64,000 bases of DNA from an uncultured Sutterella sp. (GTDB taxonomy: Bacteria > Pseudomonadota > Gammaproteobacteria > Burkholderiales > Burkholderiaceae_F): NCBI GenBank assembly GCA_949287305.1, contig CASEFX010000034.1:372001-436000 (forward strand). The letters are read 5' to 3'. This document shows positions 26,311 through 35,908 of this stretch, piece by piece. Position numbers and translations under genes: made by a program. The notes beneath the pieces are model-generated. The model made no database searches. It worked only from the letters and a program-made list of their open reading frames with translations, and was not told the DNA's origin. Position 1 is the first letter of the stretch. The number at the start of each line of letters is the position of its first letter.

Positions 26311-28383
26311 ATGCCGCATTACTTTCCCCGTTCGCTTTTGGCGCTTGCCTTGAGCCTTTCTTTTTTCGTCGCTACTCCCGGCGCACAGGCCGCTTCGGAA
26401 GACGACGACATTCCGGCGAGCGTCGCCAATGCCGAAGCCCTTCCTGCGGACGATGCGAGTTCGGTGGAGGAACTCGGCGTGCCGTCCGACGTATGGGAAC
26501 GCATCCGACGCGGCTACGCCATGCCGGTGCTGCAGTCGAAGCTCGTGGACCGTTGGGTGGATTTCTACACAAGGGATCCTTCGTATCTTCGCCGCATGAG
26601 CGAACGGGCGGGGCAGTACCTCTACCACATCGTGGAGGAAATTGAAAACCGCGGCATGCCGACCGAACTCGCTCTGCTTCCCTTCGTGGAAAGTGCCTTT
26701 CAGGCGGAAGCGCTCTCTCGGGCGAAGGCGGCGGGGCTGTGGCAGTTCATGCCGGCCACGGGCAAGGCCTACGACCTCGCGCAGAACCTGTGGCGAGACG
26801 ATCGGCGCGATGTACTGGAAAGCACGCGTGCGGCGCTGGATTATTTTGAATATCTGCACGGGATGTTCGGGGACTGGCATCTGGCCCTTGCCGCGTACAA
26901 CTGGGGCGAAGGAAGCGTACAGAGGGCGATCCAGCGCGCAAAGCGCCGCAAGCAGCCGACGGATTATCTGCATCTGAGAATGCCGAACGAGACGGCCAAT
27001 TACGTACCGAAATTGGAGGCCGTAAAGCGCATCATTTCGGAACCGGCCCGTTACGGCATCACTTTGCCTGATGTGGGGAACGAACCCTTCTTCGTGACGA
27101 TCACGAAGCCCCGCGACATTGACATTGAAACGGCGGCGGAACTTGCCGGCATGCCGCTCGAAGAATTCCGACGTCTGAACCCGAGCTACAAGCTTCCCGT
27201 CATCGTGGCGTCGCACAACAACGTCATGCTTTTGCCTGCCGACAAGCTTGACTTCTTTGTCGATAACCTCGCAAGTTGGATGGACAGCGGCCAACCCCTT
27301 TCGCAGTGGACGACCTATCGTCTGCAGCAGGGAGAAACGCTCGCGCAGGTGGCGGGACGAAGCGGTATGACGGAGGACGAGCTTCGCAAGGTGAACGGCA
27401 TTCCCAAGGGCCGGCGCGTGTTGGCGAATTCCACGTTGCTCGTACGTTCGACCGGAACCGAAGATCAGCAGGACATCGCGGCGGAGTTGGCGAACGCCAA
27501 ACTGCAGCTCTCGCCCACCACGACCTGGCGTCGCGTGACTTATCGCGTTCGTAGCGGCGATACGCTTTCGGGCATTGCACGGCGTTGGCGCATCACGATG
27601 AAGTCGATCGTCACGGCAAACCGTCTGCGTTCCGACCGTCTGCGCGTTGGACAGCGCTTGGTCTTGACTGTCCCGAATGTTCCGCGTCAGGCCATCGCTT
27701 CGACGCAGCGCTCCGAATCGTCGCAGCACGTCATTCACCGCGTGCGCTCGGGCGAAACGCTCTCGACCATTGCCTCGCGCTACGGTGTCAGCATTGCGCA
27801 ACTCAAGATGACGAACCGCATCCGCACGAATCTCATTCGTCCGGGGCAGCGTCTTCGCATTCCGTTCGGCGGGGCCGATGCGGTGTCGGACACCAAGATC
27901 TACACGGTGAAGGCCGGGGATACGCTCTCGACCATTGCGTCGCGCTACGGCGTTTCCGTGGTGCGCCTGAAGCGCGCGAACCGTTTGTCGGGTGACTCTT
28001 TGCGGATCGGAGATCGTTTGGAAATTCCGACGCAGGTGGCGGTCTCCGAGGTGCCCAAGCGCGTGGCGCAAAGCCGCACGCACCGCGTGCGCTCGGGTGA
28101 ATCGCTCTACACGATCGGAAAGCGCTACGGCGTGTCGGTCGATCGAATCAAGGCTGCGAATGGTCTTCGCCGCAATACGATCCGCGTGGGACAGGAACTG
28201 GTGATCCCCGCCCGTTCGTCGGGTAGTGCGGACGTGTCCGAAGGCAAGGTTCACCGCGTTCGAAGCGGCGATACGCTCTCCGAAATTGCGCGTCGCTATG
28301 GCACGACGGTGTCGAAGTTGCGCTCCGCCAACGGTCTCACTTCCAATCGTCTGCGCATCGGCCAGGAACTCAAGATCCCGTAA
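26311..28383 (+). CDS. mltD: Membrane-bound lytic murein transglycosylase D with multiple LysM domains
   Basis: MltD cleaves the glycan strands of peptidoglycan. The 690-residue precursor begins with a signal peptide (MPHYFPRSLLALALSLSFF, cleavage near AQA). The goose-lysozyme-like domain covers about 75-230, with FVESAFQAEALSRAKAAGLW (catalytic Glu near 131) and ALAAYNWGEG. It carries five clear C-terminal LysM repeats plus a degenerate one before them; E. coli MltD has two. No lipobox is evident, unlike enterobacterial MltD. A TAGAAT box at 26259-26264 may be its -10. Confidence 0.93.
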   Translation: MPHYFPRSLLALALSLSFFVATPGAQAASEDDDIPASVANAEALPADDASSVEELGVPSDVWERIRRGYAMPVLQSKLVDRWVDFYTRDPSYLRRMSERAGQYLYHIVEEIENRGMPTELALLPFVESAFQAEALSRAKAAGLWQFMPATGKAYDLAQNLWRDDRRDVLESTRAALDYFEYLHGMFGDWHLALAAYNWGEGSVQRAIQRAKRRKQPTDYLHLRMPNETANYVPKLEAVKRIISEPARYGITLPDVGNEPFFVTITKPRDIDIETAAELAGMPLEEFRRLNPSYKLPVIVASHNNVMLLPADKLDFFVDNLASWMDSGQPLSQWTTYRLQQGETLAQVAGRSGMTEDELRKVNGIPKGRRVLANSTLLVRSTGTEDQQDIAAELANAKLQLSPTTTWRRVTYRVRSGDTLSGIARRWRITMKSIVTANRLRSDRLRVGQRLVLTVPNVPRQAIASTQRSESSQHVIHRVRSGETLSTIASRYGVSIAQLKMTNRIRTNLIRPGQRLRIPFGGADAVSDTKIYTVKAGDTLSTIASRYGVSVVRLKRANRLSGDSLRIGDRLEIPTQVAVSEVPKRVAQSRTHRVRSGESLYTIGKRYGVSVDRIKAANGLRRNTIRVGQELVIPARSSGSADVSEGKVHRVRSGDTLSEIARRYGTTVSKLRSANGLTSNRLRIGQELKIP
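27535..28380 (+). repeat. Array of five LysM repeats within mltD
   Basis: Repeat units of about 44 codons begin near 27535, 27730, 27898, 28078 and 28249. Each has the form H/Y-R-V-R/K-S/A-G-D/E-T/S-L, a central S/T-I-A-x-R-Y-G, and ends IGQxLxIP-like. A sixth, degenerate unit (YRLQQGETLAQVAG) precedes them near 27300. They bind peptidoglycan N-acetylglucosamine chains. Confidence 0.9.
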
Positions 28384-28413
28384 ACGGATTCCCGTTCCCA
28401 TGGTAGGCGAGAA

Positions 28414-28442
28414 TTGGCGAAAGGAGCCTGAATGGGTACAAT
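28414..28442 (+). promoter_or_regulatory. Promoter of fabI
   Basis: TTGGCG (28414-28419), exactly 17 bases, then TACAAT (28437-28442). It is one of the best sigma-70-like sites in the window, about 55 bases before the fabI start. Confidence 0.75.
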
Positions 28443-28496
28443 ACTTCCTTTCGGGAGAGAGTCTCTCCGCAACCAATTTCATAAAGAGTACTGACC

Positions 28497-29282
28497 ATGG
28501 GTTTTCTTGCTGGTAAGAAGGTTCTGATTACGGGGCTGCTTTCCAACCGTTCCATCGCCTACGGCATCGCCAAGGCTTGCCATCGTGAAGGGGCCGAGCT
28601 CGCCTTCACCTATGCGGGAGACCGTTCCTGCGACCGCGTTCATGCCTTTGCCGAAGAGTTCGGCAGCGATCTCGTCTTCAAGATGGACGTGAGCAGCGAC
28701 GAAGAAATTCAGTCCGCCGTGGAAGGCATCGGCAATGCCTGGGGCGCGCTCGACGGCGTCGTGCACTCGATCGGCTTTGCGCCTCGTGAAGCGATCGCCG
28801 GGGACTTCCTTGAAGGTCTCTCCCGCGAAGCTTTCAAGATCGCGATGGACATTTCCGCTTATTCCTTCCCTGCGCTCGCCAAGGCCTGCCTCCCGCTGAT
28901 GGAAGGCCGCAAGGGTTCCGTTCTGACGCTCAGCTACCTCGGCAGCGAACGCGTGGTGCCCAACTACAACACGATGGGCCTTGCCAAGGCAGCTCTGGAG
29001 GCGAGTACGCGCTATCTCGCTTCGAGCCTCGGTCCCCGCGGCATCCGTGCCAACGCCATTTCGGCGGGCCCCATCAAGACGCTTGCCGCGTCGGGCATCA
29101 AGGACTTCTCGAAGCTTTTGCGCATCATGGAGAATTCGGCTCCGCTCGGCCGTACGGTCACGATCGAGGAAGTCGGCAACACGGCCGCTTTCCTCTTGTC
29201 GGATCTCTCAAGCGGGATCACGGGCGACGTGATTTACGTGGATGCCGGCTTCCACAGCGTGGCGGTCGCCGTCACGGAGTAA
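28497..29282 (+). CDS. fabI: Enoyl-[acyl-carrier-protein] reductase (NADH)
   Basis: FabI catalyses the last step of each fatty-acid elongation cycle and is the triclosan target. The 261-residue protein has GKKVLITGLLSNRSIAYGIA at the NADH site, the catalytic YNTMGLAKA (Tyr and Lys seven residues apart, near 157-164), and GPIKTLAASGI. It has its own promoter and terminator, so it is probably monocistronic. Confidence 0.97.
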   Translation: MGFLAGKKVLITGLLSNRSIAYGIAKACHREGAELAFTYAGDRSCDRVHAFAEEFGSDLVFKMDVSSDEEIQSAVEGIGNAWGALDGVVHSIGFAPREAIAGDFLEGLSREAFKIAMDISAYSFPALAKACLPLMEGRKGSVLTLSYLGSERVVPNYNTMGLAKAALEASTRYLASSLGPRGIRANAISAGPIKTLAASGIKDFSKLLRIMENSAPLGRTVTIEEVGNTAAFLLSDLSSGITGDVIYVDAGFHSVAVAVTE

Positions 29283-29297
29283 TGGACGCGTCCATTA
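29280..29297. repeat. 18-bp perfect palindrome spanning the fabI stop codon
   Basis: TAATGGACGCGTCCATTA reads the same on both strands and includes the TAA of fabI. It could be an operator or chance; there is no loop, so it is a poor RNA hairpin. Confidence 0.6.
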
Positions 29298-29308
29298 ACG
29301 CGTGAAAG

Positions 29309-29339
29309 GAGGAGAGGCGGGGTGTCTCTCCTCTTTTTG
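29309..29339 (+). terminator. Terminator of fabI
   Basis: GAGGAGAG (29309-29316) pairs with CTCTCCTC (29326-29333), followed by TTTTTG. Confidence 0.85.
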
Positions 29340-29389
29340 TGTAAGGATCGAGGTCAAATTAAGAGCGAAACGCCCAAAGGAATCACCTC

Positions 29390-30292
29390 ATGTTTTCAAA
29401 AGTCGCCATTTTCGTGAAGCCAACGGAGAGTTTGGCGGGACCCTTGACCGCTCTGATCTCTGTGATTCGTAAGACCGGTGCGGAAATTTTCCTGGACGAA
29501 CGCAGTGCCGCGACGTTGGGGGAACGCGCCGGCAGCAGGGGATATACCCGGGCGGAACTCGGAGAACTCTGCGATCTGGCTGTCGTATTGGGCGGCGACG
29601 GAACCATGCTGGGCGTAGCCCGCTCTTTGGCACCTTTTGGTACGCCCATCGTGGGCGTCAATGCCGGACGGTTGGGATTCATTACCGACATTGTTCTCGA
29701 AGACATGGAGCGCCTTCTCCCTGCTTTGATTCAGGGTCAGTGCACGCGGGATGTGCGAAGGATGTTGGGCGCAGAACTCGTTCGAAACGGAGAGTGCATT
29801 TTCTCCGGCCTGGCCGTGAACGACATCGGCGTGAGTCATGGGCGCGCGGGCGGCATGGTGGAATTCATCGTGTATGTGAACGGTATTCAGATGGCGAGTC
29901 AGTCGGCCGACGGCATCATCTGTTCTACGCCGACGGGGTCGACCGCATACTCCTTGGCGGCGGGGGGCCCCCTCCTTGCTCCAATGTTGGATGGCGTGAC
30001 TTTAGTGCCTGTGGCACCTCATACTCTCTCCAACCGTCCGATCGTGTTGCCGGGGGAATCGTCGATCGACATCGAGATCACGGAAAGTCGCGATGCGGTC
30101 GCCTACTTCGACATGCAGGAATTCGCGGATGTACAGCCCGGTGACGTGTTGAAGATTCGCCCTTCTCAACGAACCTTCACTATGCTTCATCCGATCGGGT
30201 ATGACTACTTTGATCTGTTGCGCCGCAAGCTCAAGTGGAATTTCATGCCGACGAGTTCCCGTCAGGATCCGAACGACGGGAAAAACGGGTAA
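29390..30292 (+). CDS. nadK: NAD kinase
   Basis: NadK phosphorylates NAD to NADP. The 300-residue protein contains VVLGGDGTMLGVAR (the GGDG ATP-binding motif near 65-68), GVNAGRLGFITD, and SADGIICSTPTGSTAYSLAAGGP. It is followed after 38 bases by recN, a common proteobacterial pair. Confidence 0.96.
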   Translation: MFSKVAIFVKPTESLAGPLTALISVIRKTGAEIFLDERSAATLGERAGSRGYTRAELGELCDLAVVLGGDGTMLGVARSLAPFGTPIVGVNAGRLGFITDIVLEDMERLLPALIQGQCTRDVRRMLGAELVRNGECIFSGLAVNDIGVSHGRAGGMVEFIVYVNGIQMASQSADGIICSTPTGSTAYSLAAGGPLLAPMLDGVTLVPVAPHTLSNRPIVLPGESSIDIEITESRDAVAYFDMQEFADVQPGDVLKIRPSQRTFTMLHPIGYDYFDLLRRKLKWNFMPTSSRQDPNDGKNG

Positions 30293-30330
30293 ATTTATAA
30301 AACCTTTGTTTCCAACCCTCGGGGATCCCC

Positions 30331-31986
30331 ATGCTACTGACGCTCAGCCTGCGCGATTTCGTCATCGTCGAGTCTCTCAATCTGGACGTACAGTCCGGCT
30401 TTACCGTTTTGACGGGCGAAACCGGTGCGGGGAAATCCATCTTGATCGACGCCCTGCAACTCATTCTGGGAGCAAGAGGTGATGCTGGTGTGGTGCGGGA
30501 GGGAGCGGAGCGTACGCAGATCGTTGCGGAATTCACGCTCGCAGAACGCACAAAAGCCTGGCTTAAGGCCAATGAGTTGGATGCCGGGGAAGACACTCTC
30601 CTCATTCGGAGAACGGTCGACGTAAAGGGACGATCGCGAGCTTGGGTGAACGGGATCGCTGTTACGGCTGCTCAGTTGCGCGAGCTTGGAGAAACGCTCG
30701 TGGACGTACACGGGCAGCATGCGCATCAATCGCTTCTGAAGTCTTCCTACCAGTTGAAACTCCTCGATGATTTTGCGGAAAACGGTGACGTTCTCAAAAA
30801 AGTTCGGGAAGCGTTCGAGGCGTGGACCAAGGCGCGAAAGACGCTGGAGGAAGCGACGGCCAATGCCGACGCCCTGGCGGAAAAGACGGAGCGCCTGCAG
30901 TGGATGATCGAGGACCTGGAGTCGCTCAATCCCAAGAAAAACGAGTGGGAGACGCTCAATCAGGAACACTCCCGCCTGGCTCATGGCGTTGCCATTCGGG
31001 AGGGACTGGATTCGGCACTGGAAACGCTTCACGACGGCGAAGTGAACGCTACCGAATTATTGGCCTCCGTTCACGGAAAGTTGATGGGACTGGCGCGTTA
31101 CGATGAGCGGCTTTCCGCCATTGCCGAGACGCTTTCCACGGGTATGGATCTGGTGGAAGAAGCGGCGCAGGACGTGATGCGTTATGTCGACCGAAATGAT
31201 TTGGACGAAGACCATTTTGAGAAGGTGGACCGTCGCGTATCGGCCTATTACGAGCTCTCAAGAAAGTTTCGTTGCGAACCGGAAACGCTCTTTGAAAGGT
31301 TGGAGAATGCTCGAAGCGAATTGAAGAATCTCACGTCTTCGAAGGACGTGAAGGCACTCGAGCGCGCGGAAAAGAAGGCGCTTGAAACCTATCACGCAAG
31401 GGCGGCAGAACTCACCAAACGTCGTGAAGACGCAGGAAAGCGCCTGGCCAACGCCGTGACGGAAGAAATGCAGACGCTCGCTATGAAGGGCGCGCGGATG
31501 GAGACGGCCTTGATTCCGAACCAACCCTCCGCCAACGGATCGGAACACTGTGAATTTCTAATTGCCGGGCATGCGGGCGTGCAGACACGGTCGCTGCAGA
31601 AGGTGGCTTCGGGTGGTGAACTCGCCCGAATCAGTTTGGCGATTGCCGTCATCACGGCCAAAATCACGCCGGTCCCCACGTTGATCTTTGACGAAGTGGA
31701 CAGCGGCATCGGCGGCGCCACGGCCGAGGTGGTGGGACGACTCCTGCGTCAGTTGGGCAGTGACCGTCAGGTCTTGTGCGTTACACATCTACCGCAGGTG
31801 GCAGCCTGCGGGCATCACCATTGGCGCGTGGAAAAGACGCAGAGGGACGGGAAAACGCAGAGCAACCTGCGCGTCCTCTCGCCCGACGACCGCGTGGAGG
31901 AAGTGGCACGCATGTTGGCCGGCATTTCCATTACGGACAGCACTAAGTCGGTCGCGCGGGAAATGCTCGCGCAACCGACGGTATAA
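30331..31986 (+). CDS. recN: DNA repair protein RecN
   Basis: RecN is an SMC-like ATPase of double-strand break repair. The 551-residue protein has Walker A GETGAGKSILIDAL near 29-42, a long central coiled coil (about 150-380), and a C-terminal SGGELARISLAIAVI signature with LIFDEVDSGIGG as Walker B. Length and order are normal. No LexA box could be identified by eye upstream. Confidence 0.96.
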   Translation: MLLTLSLRDFVIVESLNLDVQSGFTVLTGETGAGKSILIDALQLILGARGDAGVVREGAERTQIVAEFTLAERTKAWLKANELDAGEDTLLIRRTVDVKGRSRAWVNGIAVTAAQLRELGETLVDVHGQHAHQSLLKSSYQLKLLDDFAENGDVLKKVREAFEAWTKARKTLEEATANADALAEKTERLQWMIEDLESLNPKKNEWETLNQEHSRLAHGVAIREGLDSALETLHDGEVNATELLASVHGKLMGLARYDERLSAIAETLSTGMDLVEEAAQDVMRYVDRNDLDEDHFEKVDRRVSAYYELSRKFRCEPETLFERLENARSELKNLTSSKDVKALERAEKKALETYHARAAELTKRREDAGKRLANAVTEEMQTLAMKGARMETALIPNQPSANGSEHCEFLIAGHAGVQTRSLQKVASGGELARISLAIAVITAKITPVPTLIFDEVDSGIGGATAEVVGRLLRQLGSDRQVLCVTHLPQVAACGHHHWRVEKTQRDGKTQSNLRVLSPDDRVEEVARMLAGISITDSTKSVAREMLAQPTV

Positions 31987-31991
31987 GGTCC

Positions 31992-32933
31992 TTAAGCCGC
32001 ACAAAGGCGGGTGAGTTCTCCGAGAACGGTATCAACGGAGGGCCATCCGTCTTTTTCGTTCCCCAGAACCACGGCCTTGGGATTCCAAGGACTTGTGCGG
32101 GTGATGTCGGTGACGCCGATCAGCGTGATCTGCGGCGCCGAAACGGCGGCCGCGATGTGACTTACCCCCGAATCATTGGCGACGACAACCGACGCCTTCT
32201 TGGCGAGTGCGGCAAAAGTGCCAAGCGTCGTGGGCGGAAGAATGCGGGCGTCCGGACAGGCAACCTTGGCTTCGGCCGCTTCATCGGGCGAGGGAAAGAC
32301 AATCGGTTCGATCCCCATTTCACGAAGCGGGGCGCAGAGCGCGTTGAAATGCGGCCAGGACTTCTTTTTCCCGTGATGCACGCCGCGTGCCACGGGGGCG
32401 AGCAGAGCGAAACGTTCGGGGATGTCGTACTTCTCAATGAGATTGCGGGCTCCCGCTTCGTGACGCGTCAGAAGCTTCAATTCCAATTGCGGCGGCACCG
32501 TATCCCATGCGGGTTTCGCGCCCCAGGCGAGCAAAGCCGAGTGTGCGAGCGTGAAGAAGCGCTCCACTTCGTGCATCTTGCCCGGTTCGGGCAGTTTCTT
32601 GTCGAGAAGAAAACCGCGGCCGTCCGTGCCGAAGCCCGCGCTTGCCACGCGGCCGATCGAAAAGAGCAGGGCGGAGCTGAAGGAATTGGGAAAGAGAAGG
32701 CCGCGGGGCTTCTCTCCGAGGACGGCGGCCAGTCTGCGGATGCGGCCCATGTCTTCCGTCACGTGGCCTTCGATGGGATCGAAACGCCACCCCATGCCGG
32801 CAAACAAGTCTCCGGCCCAACGTTTTCCGACGAGGACGGGCATGAAGCCGCTTTGCTCGAGCAACTGAAGACCGGGCAACGCCATGCAGCAGTCGCCAAT
32901 GTGATTGGGAAGTCGACAGAGAATGTTGGGCAT
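31992..32933 (-). CDS. Glycosyltransferase family 9 (heptosyltransferase-like)
   Basis: The 313-residue protein starts MPNILCRLPNHIGDCCMALP and has VVANDSGVSHIAAAVSAPQITLIG near 260-285, the GT9 nucleotide-heptose binding region. GT9 enzymes such as WaaC, WaaF and WaaQ add heptose to the lipopolysaccharide inner core. The N-terminal HIGD and the DSGxxH motif support the family, but which heptosyltransferase it is cannot be told. It is divergent from msbA, which exports the product of this pathway. Confidence 0.87.
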   Translation of the reverse strand: MPNILCRLPNHIGDCCMALPGLQLLEQSGFMPVLVGKRWAGDLFAGMGWRFDPIEGHVTEDMGRIRRLAAVLGEKPRGLLFPNSFSSALLFSIGRVASAGFGTDGRGFLLDKKLPEPGKMHEVERFFTLAHSALLAWGAKPAWDTVPPQLELKLLTRHEAGARNLIEKYDIPERFALLAPVARGVHHGKKKSWPHFNALCAPLREMGIEPIVFPSPDEAAEAKVACPDARILPPTTLGTFAALAKKASVVVANDSGVSHIAAAVSAPQITLIGVTDITRTSPWNPKAVVLGNEKDGWPSVDTVLGELTRLCAA

Positions 32934-32972
32934 GAGAGTCCTTTTAACCAACTGTGAATTTCGCGCGGAGCC

Positions 32973-33002
32973 TTGGCATTGTAGCGGGTAAGCCGCTATG
33001 AT
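32973..33002 (+). promoter_or_regulatory. Promoter of the msbA operon
   Basis: TTGGCA (32973-32978), an 18-base spacer and TATGAT (32997-33002), 35 bases before msbA. Confidence 0.65.
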
Positions 33003-33037
33003 GAGTAGCCTTTTGACAGACGGAAAAGACACAACTG

Positions 33038-34789
33038 ATGAAGCACATTCCGATTCTCAGCAATCCCTACATGATGCGGTTGTTCCGCTATCTGCCGCCC
33101 TACAAGTGGCTCATCATCGGAGCCGCGGTTGCCATGGTGGTGGGGGGCGGCGCCTCCTCCCTGATTGCTCTGGTGTTGGGAAAGCTCACCGACATGGGCT
33201 TTTACGACAAGGATCCCTCGGTGATCTACTGGGCGCCCATTGCGCTCATCGGCATTTCCATCCTGCACGGCGGCTCGCAGTATTTGAGCCAGTTTTTGCT
33301 CGTCCGCGTTTCGCAGAGCGTGTTGGTTCAAGTCCGAACGCTGATGTTCGACCGGGTTCTGCATTGGGACAACCGTCTCATCCAAGAGAACAAGTGCGCG
33401 CGAATTCAGGCGAAGTTCATCAACGAAGCTTCGACCGCTCTGGGGGGCGCCGCCTCCATCATGACGACGATCGTTCGCGACAGTCTGCAGATCGTCTGTT
33501 TGGTTTGCGTGCTCATTTATCACAACTGGCGGCTGACTCTCCTTACCTTTGTGGTTGCCCCGCTTTTGGCCATTCTCCTGCGTTGGGTGAATAAGCGCAT
33601 CAAGCGCCTCACCACGCAGACGCAGAACATCTTCGGACAACTCATCGGAACGCTCCAGGAGTCCTACGAAGGTCAGCGCGTCGTGAAGATTTATGACGGA
33701 TACGAATACGAAACGAAGCGCTTCTTCAAGGTCAACAACACGTTGAAGGACCTGTCTCTTCGCACGCAGCGCGTGAAGGCGGCTGCGACGCCTCTTACCC
33801 AGCTCATCTCGATGACCGCCGTGTCGGTTGTGGTTGTCGTGGCCCTTTTGCAGGCGCAGTCGGGTTCTTTGACGATGGGCGAGTTCACGACCTTCCTCTC
33901 GGCCATGCTTCTTCTTATGCCGCCGATTCGCCATCTTTCCACCCTGAACGGGTCGACTGCAGCCATGACGGCGGCGGCCGAAAGTCTTTTCCAGACGATC
34001 GACGCGGAGCCTGAAAAGGATCCCGGTACTCGTGAGTTGGTGAACTATCAGGGCGCGGTTAGATTCGAAAACGTGGGCTTTACGTATCCGGGACAGGATA
34101 AGCCGGCTGTGGAAAACTTCACGCTTGACGTGAAACCCGGCGAAATGATCGCTTTCGTCGGGAGTTCCGGCTCGGGGAAGTCCACGCTCATCAACATGAT
34201 CCCGCGCTTCTGGGCTCCCACGCAGGGCGAAATCTATTTTGACGGCGTACCTCAGAGCGAATTGACGCTTGCGTCCTTGCGCTCTCAGATCGCTTTGGTG
34301 AGTCAGGAAGTCATCATCTTCGACGACACGATTGCCGGGAACATCGCGTACGGTTGCAAAGACAAGGTGACGCGCGAACAAATCGAGCGCGCGGCGGAAG
34401 CCGCGGCTCTGACCGACTGGATTGCAACGTTGCCCGACGGCTTGGACACGCAGGTCGGCAACGCCGGCAACCGCTTGAGCGGCGGACAGCGTCAACGCAT
34501 CTCCATTGCTCGTGCGTTCCTCAAGGATGCCAAAATTTTGCTTCTTGACGAAGCAACGAGCGCTTTGGATGCGGAAAGCGAACGATACATCCAGGAGTCT
34601 CTGAAGTCTCTGATGGAAGGACGTACGTCCTTTGTTGTGGCGCACCGCCTGTCCACGATTCGTGATGCCGATCGTATTGTTGTCATGAATCAGGGCAAGG
34701 TCACCGAAATCGGCACGCACGATGAATTGTTGGTTCAAGACGGTGAATATGCACACTTGTGCCATTTGCAACGTTTGACGCACACCTGA
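33038..34789 (+). CDS. msbA: Lipid A export ATP-binding/permease protein MsbA
   Basis: MsbA flips lipid A-core across the inner membrane. The 583-residue protein has six membrane helices in the first 310 residues, then an ABC domain: Walker A GSSGSGKSTLINMI near 375, signature LSGGQRQRISIARAF near 477, Walker B ILLLDEATSALD near 500, and the switch His in VAHRLSTI. It starts a lipopolysaccharide gene run with a WaaG-like and a WaaP-like gene. Confidence 0.94.
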   Translation: MKHIPILSNPYMMRLFRYLPPYKWLIIGAAVAMVVGGGASSLIALVLGKLTDMGFYDKDPSVIYWAPIALIGISILHGGSQYLSQFLLVRVSQSVLVQVRTLMFDRVLHWDNRLIQENKCARIQAKFINEASTALGGAASIMTTIVRDSLQIVCLVCVLIYHNWRLTLLTFVVAPLLAILLRWVNKRIKRLTTQTQNIFGQLIGTLQESYEGQRVVKIYDGYEYETKRFFKVNNTLKDLSLRTQRVKAAATPLTQLISMTAVSVVVVVALLQAQSGSLTMGEFTTFLSAMLLLMPPIRHLSTLNGSTAAMTAAAESLFQTIDAEPEKDPGTRELVNYQGAVRFENVGFTYPGQDKPAVENFTLDVKPGEMIAFVGSSGSGKSTLINMIPRFWAPTQGEIYFDGVPQSELTLASLRSQIALVSQEVIIFDDTIAGNIAYGCKDKVTREQIERAAEAAALTDWIATLPDGLDTQVGNAGNRLSGGQRQRISIARAFLKDAKILLLDEATSALDAESERYIQESLKSLMEGRTSFVVAHRLSTIRDADRIVVMNQGKVTEIGTHDELLVQDGEYAHLCHLQRLTHT

Positions 34790-34828
34790 CGTTTAAGCAT
34801 CGAAGCGAAGAATGTCGGGCAGGGAAAT

Positions 34829-35908
34829 ATGAAAGTCGGCTTGTTTTTGCATCGATACTTTCCGTTTGGCGGACAGCAGAGGGATTTTCTGGGAGTGGCG
34901 CAGGCATTGATTGCCTGCGGCCACGTTCCGGAGGTTTTCGTGATGGATAAGACCGAACCGATCCCTTTGCCGGACGATGTTCCGATCCATCGCATTCGAT
35001 GCAATGCCTGGACCAATGCCGGTCAGGCGAAGCAGTTCTCTCAAAGAGCTTCGTCCTTGGCGGATCGATTGGAAGTGGACGTACGGTTGGGCTTCGTCAA
35101 GATGCAGGGCCTCGACTTTTATTTCTGCGCGGATCCTTGTCTGAGGGCCAAAGTTTCCTCGTGGAAGGCCTGTTTTCCCCGTTATCGCACGTATCTTCAG
35201 CTTGAGGCAGAGACTTTTCGCCAGAAGGGTAAAACACGCTATTTTGCGTTGGCGGATGAGCAGGTGGAGGCGTATGCGCAAAGCTATGGAGTGGACCGTC
35301 GCCGCTTTGAAGTATTGTTGCCCAATCTGCATCCTTCACTGCAAAACGGTTCTTCGGAGCGCGAACCCGGCCTGAGAGTGCTTTTCGTTGGGTCCGATTT
35401 TCGAAGAAAAGGTTTGGATCGACTCTTGGCCGCCTGCGCCAAGACAGATGTCCGTCAAGGCGATGTCCAACCGGAAGTCATTATCGTCGGAAAAGGTGAC
35501 GTTCCTTCGGAACTATGCCAACGCTGCGAAAAAAGCGGATGGTTGGTTCGAGCCGTGGGACCGCAGTTGGATGTCCGTCCGTTTTACACGACAAGCAGTG
35601 TTTTGGTTCATCCGGCCCGATCGGAGCCGGGCGGTTTGGTGTTGCTCGAAGCCATGTCGCAAGGACTCCCTGTTATTGCGACGGATGTGTGCGGCTATGC
35701 CCGCTTCGTCCGAGAGGCGAACGCCGGCTGGGTTCTCTCTGAAAATTCGGTCGAAGAGTCTTTGCCGAAGGTGCTTCAGGAAATCCTGTCGTCTCCCGCC
35801 ATGTTGACGAAAAAAGGGGCTAAGGCACTCTCGTATGTACACGCCAAGGATTTCTTTAGTTCTCACCATCACATTGCGCAAACGTTGTTGCAGGGGCCTG
35901 TCGCATGA
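34829..35908 (+). CDS. Glycosyltransferase family 4, WaaG-like
   Basis: The 359-residue GT-B enzyme opens MKVGLFLHRYFPFGGQQRDF, close to WaaG (lipopolysaccharide core glucosyltransferase I), and shows LRVLFVGSDFRRKGLDRLL near 190 and VLVHPARSEPGGLVLLEAMSQGLPVIAT near 270-297 (the EX7E region; quoted in parts). It likely adds a hexose to inner-core heptose. Its stop overlaps the next ATG. Confidence 0.85.
   Translation: MKVGLFLHRYFPFGGQQRDFLGVAQALIACGHVPEVFVMDKTEPIPLPDDVPIHRIRCNAWTNAGQAKQFSQRASSLADRLEVDVRLGFVKMQGLDFYFCADPCLRAKVSSWKACFPRYRTYLQLEAETFRQKGKTRYFALADEQVEAYAQSYGVDRRRFEVLLPNLHPSLQNGSSEREPGLRVLFVGSDFRRKGLDRLLAACAKTDVRQGDVQPEVIIVGKGDVPSELCQRCEKSGWLVRAVGPQLDVRPFYTTSSVLVHPARSEPGGLVLLEAMSQGLPVIATDVCGYARFVREANAGWVLSENSVEESLPKVLQEILSSPAMLTKKGAKALSYVHAKDFFSSHHHIAQTLLQGPVA

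Noticed and set aside
27535..28380. Regular repeats considered as a possible CRISPR array
   Set aside because: The period is about 130-180 bases, in frame, and encodes LysM domains. No CRISPR-type short repeats were seen anywhere in the window.
26143..28482. A 779-codon open frame antisense to mltD
   Set aside because: mltD has a signal peptide, a catalytic domain and LysM repeats; the antisense translation is His/Arg-rich without family features and results from GC-rich codon bias.
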